Shown in pieces: positions 52,021 through 64,000 of a stretch of DNA of 64,000 bases (the stretch's first letter is position 1; the number at the start of each line of letters is the position of its first letter). The notes under the pieces were generated by a model. That model was not told the DNA's origin and did no database searches. It saw only the letters and a program-made list of their open reading frames with translations. The stretch covers positions 10,505,501 to 10,569,500 of the forward strand of contig CM020517.1 in the NCBI GenBank assembly GCA_009823395.1. The letters are read 5' to 3'. The translations under genes and the position numbers were made by a program. The stretch is from Thamnaconus septentrionalis. Its lineage: Eukaryota > Chordata > Actinopteri > Tetraodontiformes > Monacanthidae.

Positions 52021-55000
52021 TGCATCTCACGGCGGCGGCTGTGGAGAACACAAGGGGGCAGAGTGACGGGCAGAGTGAGGACCATTGCCACTGACCCTGG
52101 GGCGCAATTTTTTTGTAATACTTCTGTGCGACGTCGGGGGAGGGGAGGGTAGAAAAGAGAAGCGTGTGATGGTATATGTACCAAAGCAAACCAAAGCATC
52201 TCATATTAAACTCAGTGTTGTATCACTTCACTTTATACTTCATGCGCCGCACTTCAAGGGAGGTGCGGGGAGGGTGGTGGGTGGGCGGAGTCCAGAGAGG
52301 GCCGACTAAACAAGGAATAATAAAGCAGTTCTCCCTCAAGTGCAGCCGGAGCCACCAGATGCAGATGCTTGTGTAACTACAGTAGCCGCGGCTTCTTTTT
52401 CCTCTCCAGCGTGTTCTGTAACCGAGTCGCCCACGCAAAAAGTATCCCGCCGCGGCTCGCCCGCTCAGCCGTCGCATGAGTCGAAGTCCTGACCTCGGCT
52501 CCGAGTCGTGTTCTTTTTTTAAACTGAGAGATGTATGTCGGCCATAAAAGCTAACGGCTGTAACGTCAGACATTAAGAACCGCTGACCCACTTCCTGTCG
52601 GCCGTGCGAGTTCCGCTTCCCGCCAACGCTACGCTAGGCTAGTTCACCGGCAAAAGGATGAAACGCGAGGGCGCTGGTGTCCCCCTCTCCTGCAAAATGC
52701 ATGGCAGTCTGGCGCTCGCGTCAAGCTGCTTTTTTTTCTTTTTTCTTTTTCGCCAGCCACCACAAATACGTGAATAATTGATTGACACGGATGTGAGGAT
52801 CACCTTGCGGTATCCAGGAGGGAGAAAGCGGGCGGCTCGCCCGTCCGTCAATAACCGTCCGCTTCGACCGGCTCAGACGCGCCTCAGCGAGCAGCTGCAT
52901 GAGCCGCCTGCTCGGCTTTTTTTCTCTCCTCCGGCTGTGATGCAACGGCGACTGAATGGACTCGGGTTGTTATGCCTCGGCGTAAAAATTTGAGGCATAA
53001 AAACGTACATTTAGTTTCAAGAGTCACTCGGTAAATTGAGTGCAACCACCAGTGAGGAGCAAAAGCGTGGGAAATAAAGTTTTGATGAAGTAAGAGTTGG
53101 GCCGTGTTTGTGTGTGTGTGCGCCTGTGTGCACGTGCACGTGCACAAATACGCAGGGCATCATGATACAGAACTGCTGATCCAGTGTGTTGTTTGTTGCC
53201 CCTGAGTTATTCAATGCAGTGACATGCGACTTTATTTAGATGAGCGTGCAGCTCAAGAATAGCAAAATGGATTTGCCGGAGGTATCAACTCCACTGGCTG
53301 TTATAACAGCTTAAAGAAATCACAACCTTGTGTCAGTATTTGAAATCACAAACATCCCACACGTTTCTCTGCTTTGCGGGAAGAAACTTAGTCTTATTGT
53401 TAACGCTAAATGCAGACGAACGGGTTGCAAACTGGAAACAAAACAAGCTGCTGCTCTGTATGAAATTGCAGTTTTTCTGTGAAATTAAACAGGACGGCAG
53501 AAATACCTCTTGTTCATAATGGGAATTAGACACATTTTTTTGAGGTTTAAAGTCTACTTGAATCATGCAACAGTGCCCCCTAACTTTTGCATGTTGTACT
53601 AATGCTAGACCCCCCTCCCCTACCTCTCCTTCCTTTTCATCAATTTTTTTTACACCCTGATATTCACCTTGCTGTAAGGCCTGTGTGGAGCCTCCTTGTG
53701 GCTGAGGCGGGTCGGGCAGGTGGCGATATGAAATGCTGACATCATCTACAGCCAGAGTTCTCCCCTCCTCTCCTCTCTCTCCCTCCCTCCCTCCCTCCCT
53801 CCCCGTCTCCCCTCCGTCCGGAGCTAATGGCTGGAAGCGCGGCTAAAAGCTCTCAGTGTGATAAGGTAATGTGGAGTCAGAGAGGCAGCGGAAAAGTGAG
53901 CTGTATCAGTGGCTCCATATATACTGATTACGCAGTGATGAGGAAAGGGCCTAAAAATAAAAATAAATGGAGAAAGTGGGATGATATCGCTGCGCCCAGA
54001 TTCCTGACTGCGGTGTTTGCCCTCATATCCAGATGGTTATGAGGCCGTGATGACGGCGGGAGCCAAGACTTACTGCTGGCCTCTCCGCTGACCTTCCTGA
54101 TGTCATGCTCAGGAATGAGAATGGTTATCGGCTTTGCAAGCACACACGTGACGGACAATTGTGCTACGATTGTAATGGAAACGCTCTCAACCACAGCAGC
54201 TGCTCAGCAAACTTGTTAAAAACGAGGCATAAAAAAAGTAAAAGTGGAGTCACTCGGTCCACTTTATTTTATCATACATTGTAAAAGAATTCAAAGGCTC
54301 AGTGTTCATGATTCAGCAGCATGGTCATAGTAATTCATATTGAACAGAATGGCCACGTTGATGTTAATCCTTGTAATCTGATATCCCACTTGATCTCTTA
54401 TCTTGCTCAGACCAACTTTGAAGTCAGGGTAAAATCAAGAACCCTTTAGTAGATCCACAATCTGCACTACTGTAGAAACAGTAGAACCTGTACTTATATG
54501 TAAGCATAAGTGCTTATCATAAGCAAAAAAAAACAACTGTGTAGTTAAGTTAAGCGACTTTATCACACTGAAAGCATACTTGTGTTTTCTCTCCAAATTT
54601 AAGCCGTCAGATCCCTTTAAATCTCCCAAATTAATCCTTTAAAGTTTCCACATCCAGCACATTTCACTTTGTCAGTGTTTCCGCACAGTAATAAGTGTCT
54701 CTAGCCTGTCAGTTCATCCTTTAATTCTTTTTTTGGCTTTGGCTTTTTAGAAATGGTGTGCATAAAACCTCACAGTTCTGGGAATCAGCCCCCCCCAGGT
54801 CTTTACTGCTACCTCTCTGAGCTCAGCGAAATCACCCCCAGCCATTTCCACCCACTGGGAGAACAGAGGGCGATACATGCTGTCTTCTAGAGAAGTTTTT
54901 TTTTTGCATAGTTAATCACCCAACATTGCTCCGACAGGGTCTGGGATGCAAAATAAAGACCTGGGACCTTCAACTTGTCACGGCTGCATGAGTGAAAACC

Positions 55001-55797
55001 AGTGCGCTGCTGACTGCAATTTGCTGGGCCTTTGCTTTTTGCCGCCGAGTCAGGCGCTCCCTTCCCTCATCCCTCACCTGCTTTTTCTTGCCTCCTCCCG
55101 ATTGGAAATCGAGCAAACACACACACACGGCCCTGCGGTACCTCGCCGTGCCACTTCATTTACTTACTCCCCCTTCGTCGGCTCTTCCCCCCACACTCCC
55201 GCTCCCTTGTTTCCTTTATCTGCTCTCAGACGGGCTGTCCTCAGTAAGATGGATGTGTGCATTCCCAGGGCAGATGGCCCTGTTGTTGCTCGCCGTGCCC
55301 GGCTCGCACTTTAACACCCTGGCCTCCTTGCCTGGGGAGAGGGCTCCACTTTTACAAGGCGCGGCAAACGTGTGTGTTGTGAGGAGAACCGCATGGGTGC
55401 TCGCACTTTTTTTTGTGTGTTGTCAGGGACTCGACTTCCAGCACAGACTCTGTGCCAAAAGAGACAGATGGTCTATTTCTGAAGTAAGCACATTTTTTTT
55501 TTTTTTTTTAAGGAAAGCTGAATATACATTAATTTACAAGACTAATTTATTTTGTTGACATTCAGATATTAGATTGGAAGTGGTGGGTTGAATGTGTATT
55601 CGGAGATTGGATCTAAAGTTCTCTAATTAAAGAGACTTCCAAAAGGTTGGTTTGATTTTTTTCAATCAATATATATAAATATATATATATATGTATGTAT
55701 AAAAACTATATAAATACTTGACACCATACTGAACACCAGGTCAGATGGCATTGCAATCAATTTCCATGATGCTGGTCATTCACTTTTCACCTTAAAG

Positions 55798-55840
55798 CAG
55801 TGGTTCTCAAACTGTCTCTGTCACGCCCCACCTTGGGGGA
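55798..55840 (+). mobile_element. hAT-type terminal sequence next to a satellite
   Basis: CAGTGGTTCTCAAACTGTCT and the following bases match the left terminus of the element at 24881 almost base for base. It runs straight into the tandem array at 55855. I found no matching right end after the array, so this is either a truncated copy or a hAT element whose interior is the satellite. Confidence 0.6.
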
Positions 55841-55854
55841 AAATCTTTTTTCAT

Positions 55855-56756
55855 AGAAGCCCCAAATTTGACGTGGCTGTGTCTTGAGGGATCCCAATGA
55901 ACCTGCAAGTGGTCCCATGTCTCTAGGACAAAGTTGACTTTTGACCCCATAGAAATGCATGGCATTAGGGTTAGCGATAAGGCTGGAATTAGGGTTAGGG
56001 TTAGGGTTACTGCTGGAATTAGGGTTAGGGTTTCTGGGGTTCCTCATGGGCTAGAAGCCCCAAATTAGATGTGGCTGTGTCTTGATGGATACCGATGAAC
56101 CTGCAACTGGCCCTATGTCTCTAGGACAAAGTTGACTTTTGACCCCATAGACTTCCATGGCATTAGGGTTAGCGATAAGGCTGGAATTACGGTTAGGGTT
56201 AGGGTTACTGCAGGAATTAGGGTTAGGGTTTCGGGGTTCCTCATGGGCTAGAAGCCCCAAATTTGAAGTGGCTGTGTCTTGAGGGATCCCAATGAACCTG
56301 CAACTGGCCCCATGTCTCTAGGACAAAGTTGACTTTTGACCCCATAGACTTGCATGGCATTAGGGTTAGCGATAAGGCTGGAATTAGGGTTAGGGTTAGG
56401 GTTACTGCTGGAATTAGGGTTAGGGTTTCGGGGTTCCTCATGGGCTAGAAGCCCCAAATTTGAAGTGGCTGTGTCTTGAGGGATCCCGATGAACCTGCAA
56501 GTGCCCCCATGTCTCTAGGACAAAGTTGACTTTTGACCCCATAGACTTGCATGGCATTAGGGTTAGCGATAAGGCTGGAATTAGGGTTAGGGTTAGGGTT
56601 ACTGCTGGAATTAGGGTTAGGGTTTTGGGGTTCCTCATGGGCTAGAAGCCCCAAATTAGATGTGGCTGTGTCTTGATGGATCCCGATGAACCTGCAACTG
56701 GCCCTATGTCTCTAGGACAAAGTTTATTTTTGACCCCATAGACTTGCATGGCATTA
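55855..56756 (+). repeat. 197-bp tandem repeat with telomere-like TTAGGG runs
   Basis: About 4.6 head-to-tail copies start at 55855, 56053, 56250, 56447 and 56644 (period 197-198 bp) and are highly similar. Each full unit begins AGAAGCCCCAAATT and contains two short runs of TTAGGG (about 3 and 2 copies) plus a lone copy. The last unit breaks off after GGCATTA. Short open frames on the minus strand here are by-products of the repeat. Confidence 0.9.
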
Positions 56757-57239
56757 AAGAAACAAAATGCCAGTGCAAATGTGTTAAACACAAAACATTC
56801 TAAATATCGTCAAGCCTAACAGCATAATTGCCAAAGTAATTTTTTGGACAAATTGTTATATTTACTGATGTGTTTTCTAAAAAAATGTGTTTTTTCTTGT
56901 TTTCTGAAAACGTTCAAATATGACTTAGTCAACTATGCTATTAGGCTAACGATATTTCACTTATGTGACAAACAACATCAGCTAAAGGATCAGCGAACCG
57001 ACAACCAACCATGCCAGGTTTGCTCCGCTCTGAGTTTGCAGTTGCTGTCCACAGAAAGACTCCCATGGAGTGGAGTTCATCCCCTGTGTGAAACTCAACA
57101 ATGGTTGTGATCATGTGATTGGTCAGAAAGTGTCACCAGACCCTCCTTTGATAGAGCAGCCAGAAACTAATGAGTCATTTTTGACTGAACCACACCTTTA
57201 AATAACTGGCATAGCAACTTGCAAAGTGTACAAATTTGA

Positions 57240-57345
57240 TCAAAGACTAATTTTTGCTCCTGATTCTGCATGTGCACAATGCCTAATTGCCTCTGATTGG
57301 GTGCCATTTTGCGTGACGGCCAACCTGCGCGTTTTTGATTCATTA
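57240..57345. promoter_or_regulatory. candidate conserved non-coding element
   Basis: CACAATGCCTAATTGCCTCT combines SOX-like and homeodomain-like cores, followed by TGATTGG (NF-Y-like) and GATTCATTAGC. Confidence 0.28.
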
Positions 57346-57774
57346 GCTCCGTTTCATCGCCGCGATAAACTTTTACAACGCCTATCACTTACCGGTGGCG
57401 CCGCGCGGACCTCTTTAGGGGAAGACGTGCGCTTGATTTCTGCTCGGTGATCTAACGGTGATAAATCACCTGCCCGCGCATAAATTTTTACCAGTGAAAT
57501 CAAGTGCAGTCGCCAGCCAGCGAGCATGTTATGGAAATCCGGACGGCGATGCTCTGCAGTTTAAAAATTGCAGTCTCTGTCTCGCCCCTAACCATACAAT
57601 TTCTTTCATTTCAATCTCGGCACGCCGTTGGAATATTGTCCCTTCACCGCTCCTATCATATGTAATGAATGTGCTGCCCCAAAGGGGGAGCTGTAATTGA
57701 TTAAAAACCATAATGTTTTTCCTCGGCCCTGGCGTAGTGAATGATAAGGGATATGTGAAGATGTAGGTATCCTG

Positions 57775-57775
<1 letters not shown>

Positions 57776-57812
<37 letters not shown>
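57776..57812. repeat. GT microsatellite
   Basis: (GT)18 in intergenic DNA. Confidence 0.95.
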
Positions 57813-57813
<1 letters not shown>

Positions 57814-59218
57814 ATGACAGGACATCAAAGTGTGCCGGGGCTCTGTTTTATCCCAGCTAATGAAGAAGCTGCGAGCGTGCCACCGGGTCGCAGTGGGAAC
57901 ATCCTCGGCGAGGTCACTTCAAAGGCGGGATAATGACGGATTAAGTTCGAATCACTAGCCTCGCTTTAGTCACTGTGGCAACATCTAGCCCCTTCGTTTG
58001 CATTTTATTAACAAATCATCTTCGCAACACGATCCGGTTTAAAAAAAGAAAAGAAAAAAAAAAGATGTGCCTGCCTTTGCTTCCCTTGTATGTCTTGTAC
58101 TTGTGCGCAAATCCAGGTCAGTAGCTGGTGATGGGCAGAGCGGCTAGCCTGCGGTGACGTTTTTTTTCTTTCGCTACTTTTGTAAAATGGCAAAATCTAG
58201 TGGTACGGAGTAGCTCAGTTCATGGAACGAATTTAAGTAAATGATAGTGACTTGGATAAAAGTATGCTTGACGTTTTCGAATCTAATATGTGTGAAAAAA
58301 AAAGAAAGTCTTAACTGCTAATTCTCAGACTTTGCTCGGTTCCACCTCTGCACTTGTGCCAATCAACTACTGAATGCTTTACGGCTAAATTAACAAGACT
58401 TTTTGCACAGTTTTGTCTCGGCAATGTTGCTCCCTGCTTGACAAGCACACATTTTAACATGCCGTTCACTCTGCACTCCTTTTTGTTTATAGCTCTCTGC
58501 CTTCCAGCCCGCAAGCAAGCTGCTCGATTCCTCGGCTGATTTTATATTTTAACAATAACCTCTTTAGCCACAGGCTGCGGTGCTTTTTTGATGAACAGGT
58601 AACACAGAAAGCCGTAAAGTCGTAAAGTGAGGTTTCAAATTGCTGCAGTTGTTTGAACTGCACGTGTACTAGAAGTGGTTTAGAGGGGGGCGAGATTATT
58701 GAGCTCTTAGCACTCTTAAGTGTGAGAGGGTGGCACATAAATATACTGTTTCACTGCCATTCATCTTGCTCAGTGTATAACCCTGGCAGTCTTTGACCCC
58801 CAGGCCTGCCATGCCTGTGGAGTTACAGGTATGTAGGAAGCACTCAGAAAAGTCTAATTGCCGCTGGAGTGATTTATCCTCCTTGAGACCGCCGGAGAAC
58901 ACTTGAATGGCAAGATGCTCTTGTCATCAGCGCTTTGGAGTGATTACAATCAAGGGTGCTGACGGCAGACCAGACACCCAGATGCCTGTTTGTGATGAAG
59001 AGAGTCAGATTCTTGAGGTTAAAAAGGCCAGGTGCAGCCTACGGCACCGTACGTCATCAGCCACCCAACCGCGAAGAAGAGCCCGTAAACTTGTCAGGAT
59101 GCACACCGAGGGAAAGGAATAAGACACAATAGACACACAGGAAAAAATTAGAAAAACAAAAAGAAAACGCGTGTAGTTTAGGACTCTAAAACTGGAGGGA
59201 CTTTTGAAGCTAAGGGGC

Positions 59219-59236
59219 TACAGCGCCCCCTACTGC
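59219..59236 (-). promoter_or_regulatory. CTCF-like motif
   Basis: The minus strand reads AGCAGTAGGGGGCGCTGT, resembling the CTCF core and its 3' extension. Confidence 0.35.
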
Positions 59237-59769
59237 TGTGGGGTTGTAGCTGTAGAGCAACACAAATTTATTTGCGCGCTAGCCTTGCGTGCATGTGCAA
59301 AATGGAATCAGTGTAAACAACGCATGCATTTACATGGCAGTCTAGAGTTAGCGAGGTTCTCCAGTGCTTTGTGTCAAACCTTGTTGGATTAAACCAGAAT
59401 GTAATTGTTAGTTTTTGAGAATAAACTTGTCAAATGATGTATTACTAAAAACATAACAAAATAGATATTGTGGTCGAAACAGAGCAGAATGTACTGAAAA
59501 CCAGAGATAATGATTAATTGGAGAACCTCATGACAGCTGATTATGAACGGAAGCTTTCCTATGTTAATGATAACTGCACCATTCTGACTGAGTTCTCAGT
59601 TCAGTGTGAGGCTTTGCTGTATTTCTGTCTCTGTTAATAAAAGGACACGCACGTAAATTGTACATATGGTGATACAGAGCTACTGTTAACATTAAACATC
59701 TGGTCTGACTGTTGCACTGAATGTGAAACTCAAAAACTACTGTTTTTGAAATGGCAATATTCCACCATT

Positions 59770-59945
59770 TCCTGCAAGTTTTATAAAGGCGCTCAGATTA
59801 ATTTTTAATCATCGGCAAGAATAATCTACACATTACCGGATGATGAAAATAATCATCTGCCCTAATTCACGCAAGGTCGGATGTTAATGTACACAATTAC
59901 TGCTCGGTTAATACACCCATTACACACACACATAATCCAGTACTC
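59770..59945. promoter_or_regulatory. candidate conserved non-coding element (OTX/PITX-like sites)
   Basis: Several TAATC cores in both orientations (AGATTAATTTTTAATCAT, AATAATCTACA, AATAATCATCT) in about 180 bp. Confidence 0.28.
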
Positions 59946-60109
59946 TTTTTACATATACATATATATGATAAGTAGGTGCTCTCTGTGTGTAGCAGACTGA
60001 GTACTTAGTGGAGGACTGGAGCTATAAATGGCTTGTCCAGCCTGTCCAGGGAGGACGTCAGTGGAGCCTCATTTGTCGGAGGCTCAGTGGCAGCTCCCAT
60101 TTCACCTGG

Positions 60110-60560
60110 GCTCTCCCGTGTTTAATTGCCCTCATTATGTGATTAACTTAGCAAATTTACCCCTGGCCCTCAAGGCACAGCTTTGAACGCTGCCGGACCA
60201 CAAACCCTCCCATAGTCACTCCATCACTGAAAAAACCACACTGTCAGCGTTTGCATTTAGGCCAGCCATCACGCTCCGCCGGGAAGTTCTCCTCCTCCTC
60301 CTCCGAGCCGAGACGCTTGTTTGCCTATATTGACCTTTTGACTTGAGAGAGCGCAATAAACACGGAGCAGTTCATTCTGGGATGATTAGCAATATATCAT
60401 TGTTTCCATAGAAATGCTCAGTGTGCAGAACACCTCAATTATTGCTTGGCTCACATGCTTAGCATTAGTCTCCCAGCAATCCCCAGTGACATTTACATGT
60501 GCTCTGTCTTATGGATTGATGTTTGCAATTTGAGATCTCAGCCGTCCCTCTTTCGGAACG
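60110..60560. promoter_or_regulatory. candidate conserved non-coding element
   Basis: Low-repeat, motif-rich block (TTTAATTGCCCTCATTATGT, GGATGATTAGCAATATATCA, CTCAATTATTGCTTGG), with no coding frame. Confidence 0.25.
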
Positions 60561-61631
60561 ACTTCGGAAAAGAAAACGCACATTTATTAAATTTCAGGAT
60601 GTAGGAAGCTCACCTTGCCGTCAGTTCACCTAGAAGTGTTTCCCGACATCAAGGACAGAAGATTGCTCGATGCAAACAAACAAAATCAAACACTTTTGTG
60701 TTTGTAGATTTATGGAAATAGCCTTCCCTTTGTTGATGTCCAGGGAGAGCGCGCTGGAGAGTGAACGCAAGATGAAAAACGAAGTCGGTAATAAATAACC
60801 GATGCTGTCACCACCAGAACCTCGGCGTTCCTCTGTGGGCTCCTTGACAGTCCGATGGAAAAGGCCAGCGCGGTGCCAGTTTTTAACCAGACCACTTGTT
60901 ATTTTCCAGGAAAGCCTCAGGTTTTTCCCTCTCCTGCCTAATAACCCCTGGCGGGAGGCTCTGGTTGTGCTGTTGGGGGTTGGTCAGGGTGGGGGCAGTG
61001 GGGTGGAGGAGGAGAAGTTTACAAATGGGATCCATCATTTTTCATGCACAGAGGTGACATCCCTCCGTCAGCCAATTTCGCTCCGATAGCCCGGTCCCCT
61101 GGTTCATTGATATCTGCATTAGGGACCTTTGTTAAAGGTCTCATCTAAATGCATTGAAAAACGCCTTGCTCCCTCCTGTGTACCTCCCTACTGTTAAAAG
61201 TGTGTGCGTCCATGCATGTTGCCTGTGCAAAGATTTGCCGACTTGGCTTTGTCTACATTAAGGGTTAGGCTTTGTGGCGCTGCGATGCGGTGTCACTGAA
61301 CCCGCGGATGGGGGGGGGATGAGAGGAAGAAGAGAGTGCGGCGCAACCTGTCAACAAAGCCACAACAAAAAGCCAAAGTGCTGCGGCTGCCTTCTCCTTT
61401 TGTCACCAACCCTTTGCTGCCTGTGCACGTTAGTGGCGCAATAAATTTTATGACTCTATTCAAAATGAATGGCAAAGAATGCGCCACGACCTATGAACTT
61501 TTTTTGAGGTGTCGAGAGCCCTCGACAAAAATAATTGCCTTATTAACCATTAGAAAAGTAGATGTTGCTGTTGTAGTATATTCCTGGAACCATCAAAGAG
61601 CGGCGCATGAACATGAAACAAGAGGGGAAAT

Positions 61632-61680
61632 ACACACTCACTGGCCTCTTTATTAGGTACACTTTACTTTGTACCTAATT
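61632..61680 (+). repeat. remnant of the fish CACTTTATTAGGTACAC repeat
   Basis: CACTCACTGGCCTCTTTATT then AGGTACACTTT. Same family as 16287-16330. Confidence 0.4.
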
Positions 61681-64000
61681 GCTTCTATTTTGTACAGCGT
61701 ACCAGATCAACATGGCAGAAAGGGGGAAACTACGTTAATGTACGAACAAAATAACCCTTAGTCACTTCAGCTGCAACCCCTCAGGGACAAGTTGCTCAAA
61801 ACTAAATGTCAGCAATGATCTTTGAAATTAATATAGCAAAGTGACAACTGAACTACAGTATATGTGTGCGCTCCATTCACTTCAACTGTTAAAAAAAATG
61901 CCAATGCAATTGTGAATTTGATGTGTGAACCGAAGCAATTATCTTATTTATTTTCTTACATATTCTGAGCATTGCGCTTCAAATGAAAATCATCCCGTTT
62001 GTGACAAAAACAATAAAGTTTGTTTTGTCCTGTGGGTCTTGTAAGGCGACCATCACACACGACACAAGCCCAAAAGTGGTGCCGTGAAGGAGCTCGTTTC
62101 AAAACGTGACACTGCTTTTGGCGTTGAGTTGGTTTGGAGGGGCCCATTAACCAAAACACTCCACAGCCACTTCATTTCATCCCACCAAAAAGGCACCAAC
62201 CTTCATGCGCCGCTACTCTACGGTGCTGCAGTTCAAACCAACTTGACTCCACGTCTCCACGTCCCAGGCTACTATTTAAGAAGATGTAATTTGCCATTCC
62301 TGTCCGTCTACTTTACCGAGCCGCAGTGCGATACAGCCGAGGTGCCGAGGGGCTAATGTTGCTGTCAATCCCGTGTCCCCTAAGCTGCAGTTCTCAAGGC
62401 TTAATTTATATGCACATCCAAGTACCCTTGAGCCTCGAGGGGTCTTATTTGCACCCTTGAATCCAAATCTGACTCTGAACTATCTCACCCAGCAATTTTT
62501 GTGCTGGAAGCAGTGTTGAAAGGTTCAACAGGCCCAGTTTTATTTGGGTTCATGAACTTTTAAAGTAAAAAAAAAAAAAAAGTGGGGTTGCACATTGTTA
62601 ATCTAGTATTTAGCAGCCATTTGCAGCTTTTAACTTAGACAGGCTATATCTCCTGGCTGATGAGATACATAAGGAATAGTTATTCATAATGTTGATAATC
62701 AGAAAATGACAAAATATTTGCTGCCGTAGGTCATGCCTGCAGTCGGGTCCCATCGAGGTTCCGTCACAAGTCCTTCTGCCTGCTGTATCCATAGTTGTGT
62801 TTGTGTTGTGGCATTCAGCCGCGTTTGCCCTTGCAACAATATTGAAAATTCACTTTCAAATGACTTTGTGATGAGTAATTGGCACAAAGTTTAAAGACCT
62901 TGGTGGTCCATCATAATAATTGTTTGTAACGCAAACATGTCCCTGAATGTCTACAAAGAGAATTGCATTGGGAGCATCTGTCAACGCCTGTCGCCGGGTT
63001 TGAAGGGAACAACGTGAGCGTTTGACAAACGCTATTACTGTTTTGTTGATGCTCCATTTTCCAGAGAGGACGACTTCTTGTTCGGCAGAGCTGCTTCTTA
63101 TTCCTTAAGATAAAATAAAAAAAAACAAGAAAAAAAGCAGTCATCAACAGCACCCCTCTTGGCTTACACGGTGTAAATCAAAGGAGCCGCCGCTTCCTCT
63201 GGTGCCGCCTCGGTTAAATAAACTTATTGCGCCTTTATTCTTTTATCATGTGAGGCGGAAATGCCAGCGCCGACTCAAACAGGCTCTGCCGAGCCGAGCA
63301 GACATGTCGAGATTGGATGTGAAATCAGTGCAAGGGTCACTGACAAAAGAAATTGGGTTTTATGCAGAGCGTGCCTCAATACACAACACTCCTAAACCAA
63401 AGGTAAGAGCGAAAACCCTCACCGGCTATTTTCAACCCATCATTATTTCTCATAAATCCCAAACTAGCCCAGACCAGTGCCTTTGACAGCATGACTGATG
63501 AGTTTGCCGTCGTGAATGTCAAGAGAAATGGTCTCCAGCACCTTATCTCCCCTATTTCTCATTGTGAGTGAGACTTGGCGGGGGTGTCGAGGGGGGGGCT
63601 TTATGGAGAGAAGCCACGGCCGTTGTGATGAGCATTACCCGGTGATAATGAAGGGCACGCAGCTGTACTGTCAGAGTCTACAGACAGGCGGGCGGGTGGA
63701 CCTGGCTGGGCTGCTGGGAGGCGTTTGTCCATTCATGTGTTTATATTCCCCTTATATCTTTATCCGGAGAGCAGGACAAATAGGCATATTTATATATTTA
63801 CACCGTGTCAGTGGCGTGATTGCCTTATCCCGCCGCAGCCTTCATTCACGGAGAGAAATGCCAAGGGCTAATCAAGTCAGATGTGCCTCCTGTCAGTGCC
63901 ATCCATCCTGAATTGTGTTTTGAAAATATTTGGGTGTCAGGCTCATTTATTTATTTATTTATTTATTTATTTTTTTAAAGCCTGACACGTTTGATTTATA

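Larger units (their letters stand above)
43500..55797. other. intergenic or long intron, no gene recognised
   Basis: Mixed AT-rich blocks and CpG-richer stretches (about 46.75-47.1 and 48.0-48.35 kb). No frame resembles a known family. Isolated splice-like signals (for example 46365-46424, 49534-49612, 55427-55483) could belong to a long transcript. Apart from these and the regulatory candidates I see nothing definable. Confidence 0.5.
56757..64000. other. intergenic, no gene recognised
   Basis: No coding family recognised on either strand. Holds a GT repeat, a CTCF-like motif, a fish repeat remnant (61632) and several AT-rich motif blocks. The window ends in a run of ATTT units (63945-63972). 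Confidence 0.5.

Noticed and set aside
55427..55483. 57-bp exon-like piece with good acceptor and donor
   Set aside because: It is isolated, with no partner exon or recognised protein. Such signals occur by chance in long non-coding DNA.
55787..56654. Series of similar short minus-strand frames (PNPNSSSNPNPN)
   Set aside because: They arise from the 197-bp tandem repeat and its TTAGGG runs. There is no sign of a gene or of a CRISPR array, since there are no unique spacers.

Overview
This is vertebrate nuclear DNA, most likely from a teleost fish. Genes are split into short exons with GT-AG introns and are separated by long AT-rich non-coding stretches. The window carries many dinucleotide microsatellites (CA, GA, TA), fish-type dispersed repeats and hAT-type elements. 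I see no prokaryotic features such as operons, ribosome binding sites or CRISPR arrays.

Left part, about 1-32.4 kb, minus strand: one complete gene for the unconventional, minus-end-directed actin motor myosin VI (myo6). I assembled 31 coding exons by splice signals, reading phase and protein similarity, from the start codon at 29481 to the stop at 1274-1276. The exon lengths sum to 3,765 nt, which gives 1,254 residues. The order is motor (P-loop, switch I, insert 1, switch II), converter with insert 2 (reverse gear), one IQ motif, helical bundle, charged single-helix region, and cargo-binding tail with RRL and WWY motifs. A probable non-coding first exon and promoter lie at 32.2-32.4 kb. A strongly supported 9-nt microexon sits inside the insert-1 coding region.

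Middle part, about 33.9-36.2 kb, plus strand: a compact gene for a soluble collectin of the CL-K1 type (colec11). It has six coding exons, 272 residues, a TATA box and a probable 5' UTR exon. Both calcium/sugar motifs of the lectin domain are altered and it carries an extra cysteine. The two genes are arranged head to head, about 1.6 kb apart.

Right part, about 36.2-64 kb: no protein-coding gene that I can support. It holds a CpG-rich island at about 41.1-42.3 kb with candidate splice sites for an unidentified plus-strand transcript, several AT-rich homeodomain/POU/SOX-motif blocks that look like conserved regulatory DNA, CTCF-like motifs, and a 197-bp tandem repeat containing telomere-like TTAGGG runs. 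It reads like a regulatory gene desert. In mammals the DNA beyond COLEC11 leads to a desert next to SOX11, but I cannot show from this sequence that this is the same landscape.

Nothing here looks like an unknown multi-gene system. The most rewarding leads are the myosin VI microexon with its CU-repeat, the altered collectin lectin domain, the complete hAT element with target-site duplication, and the telomere-like satellite attached to a hAT terminus.
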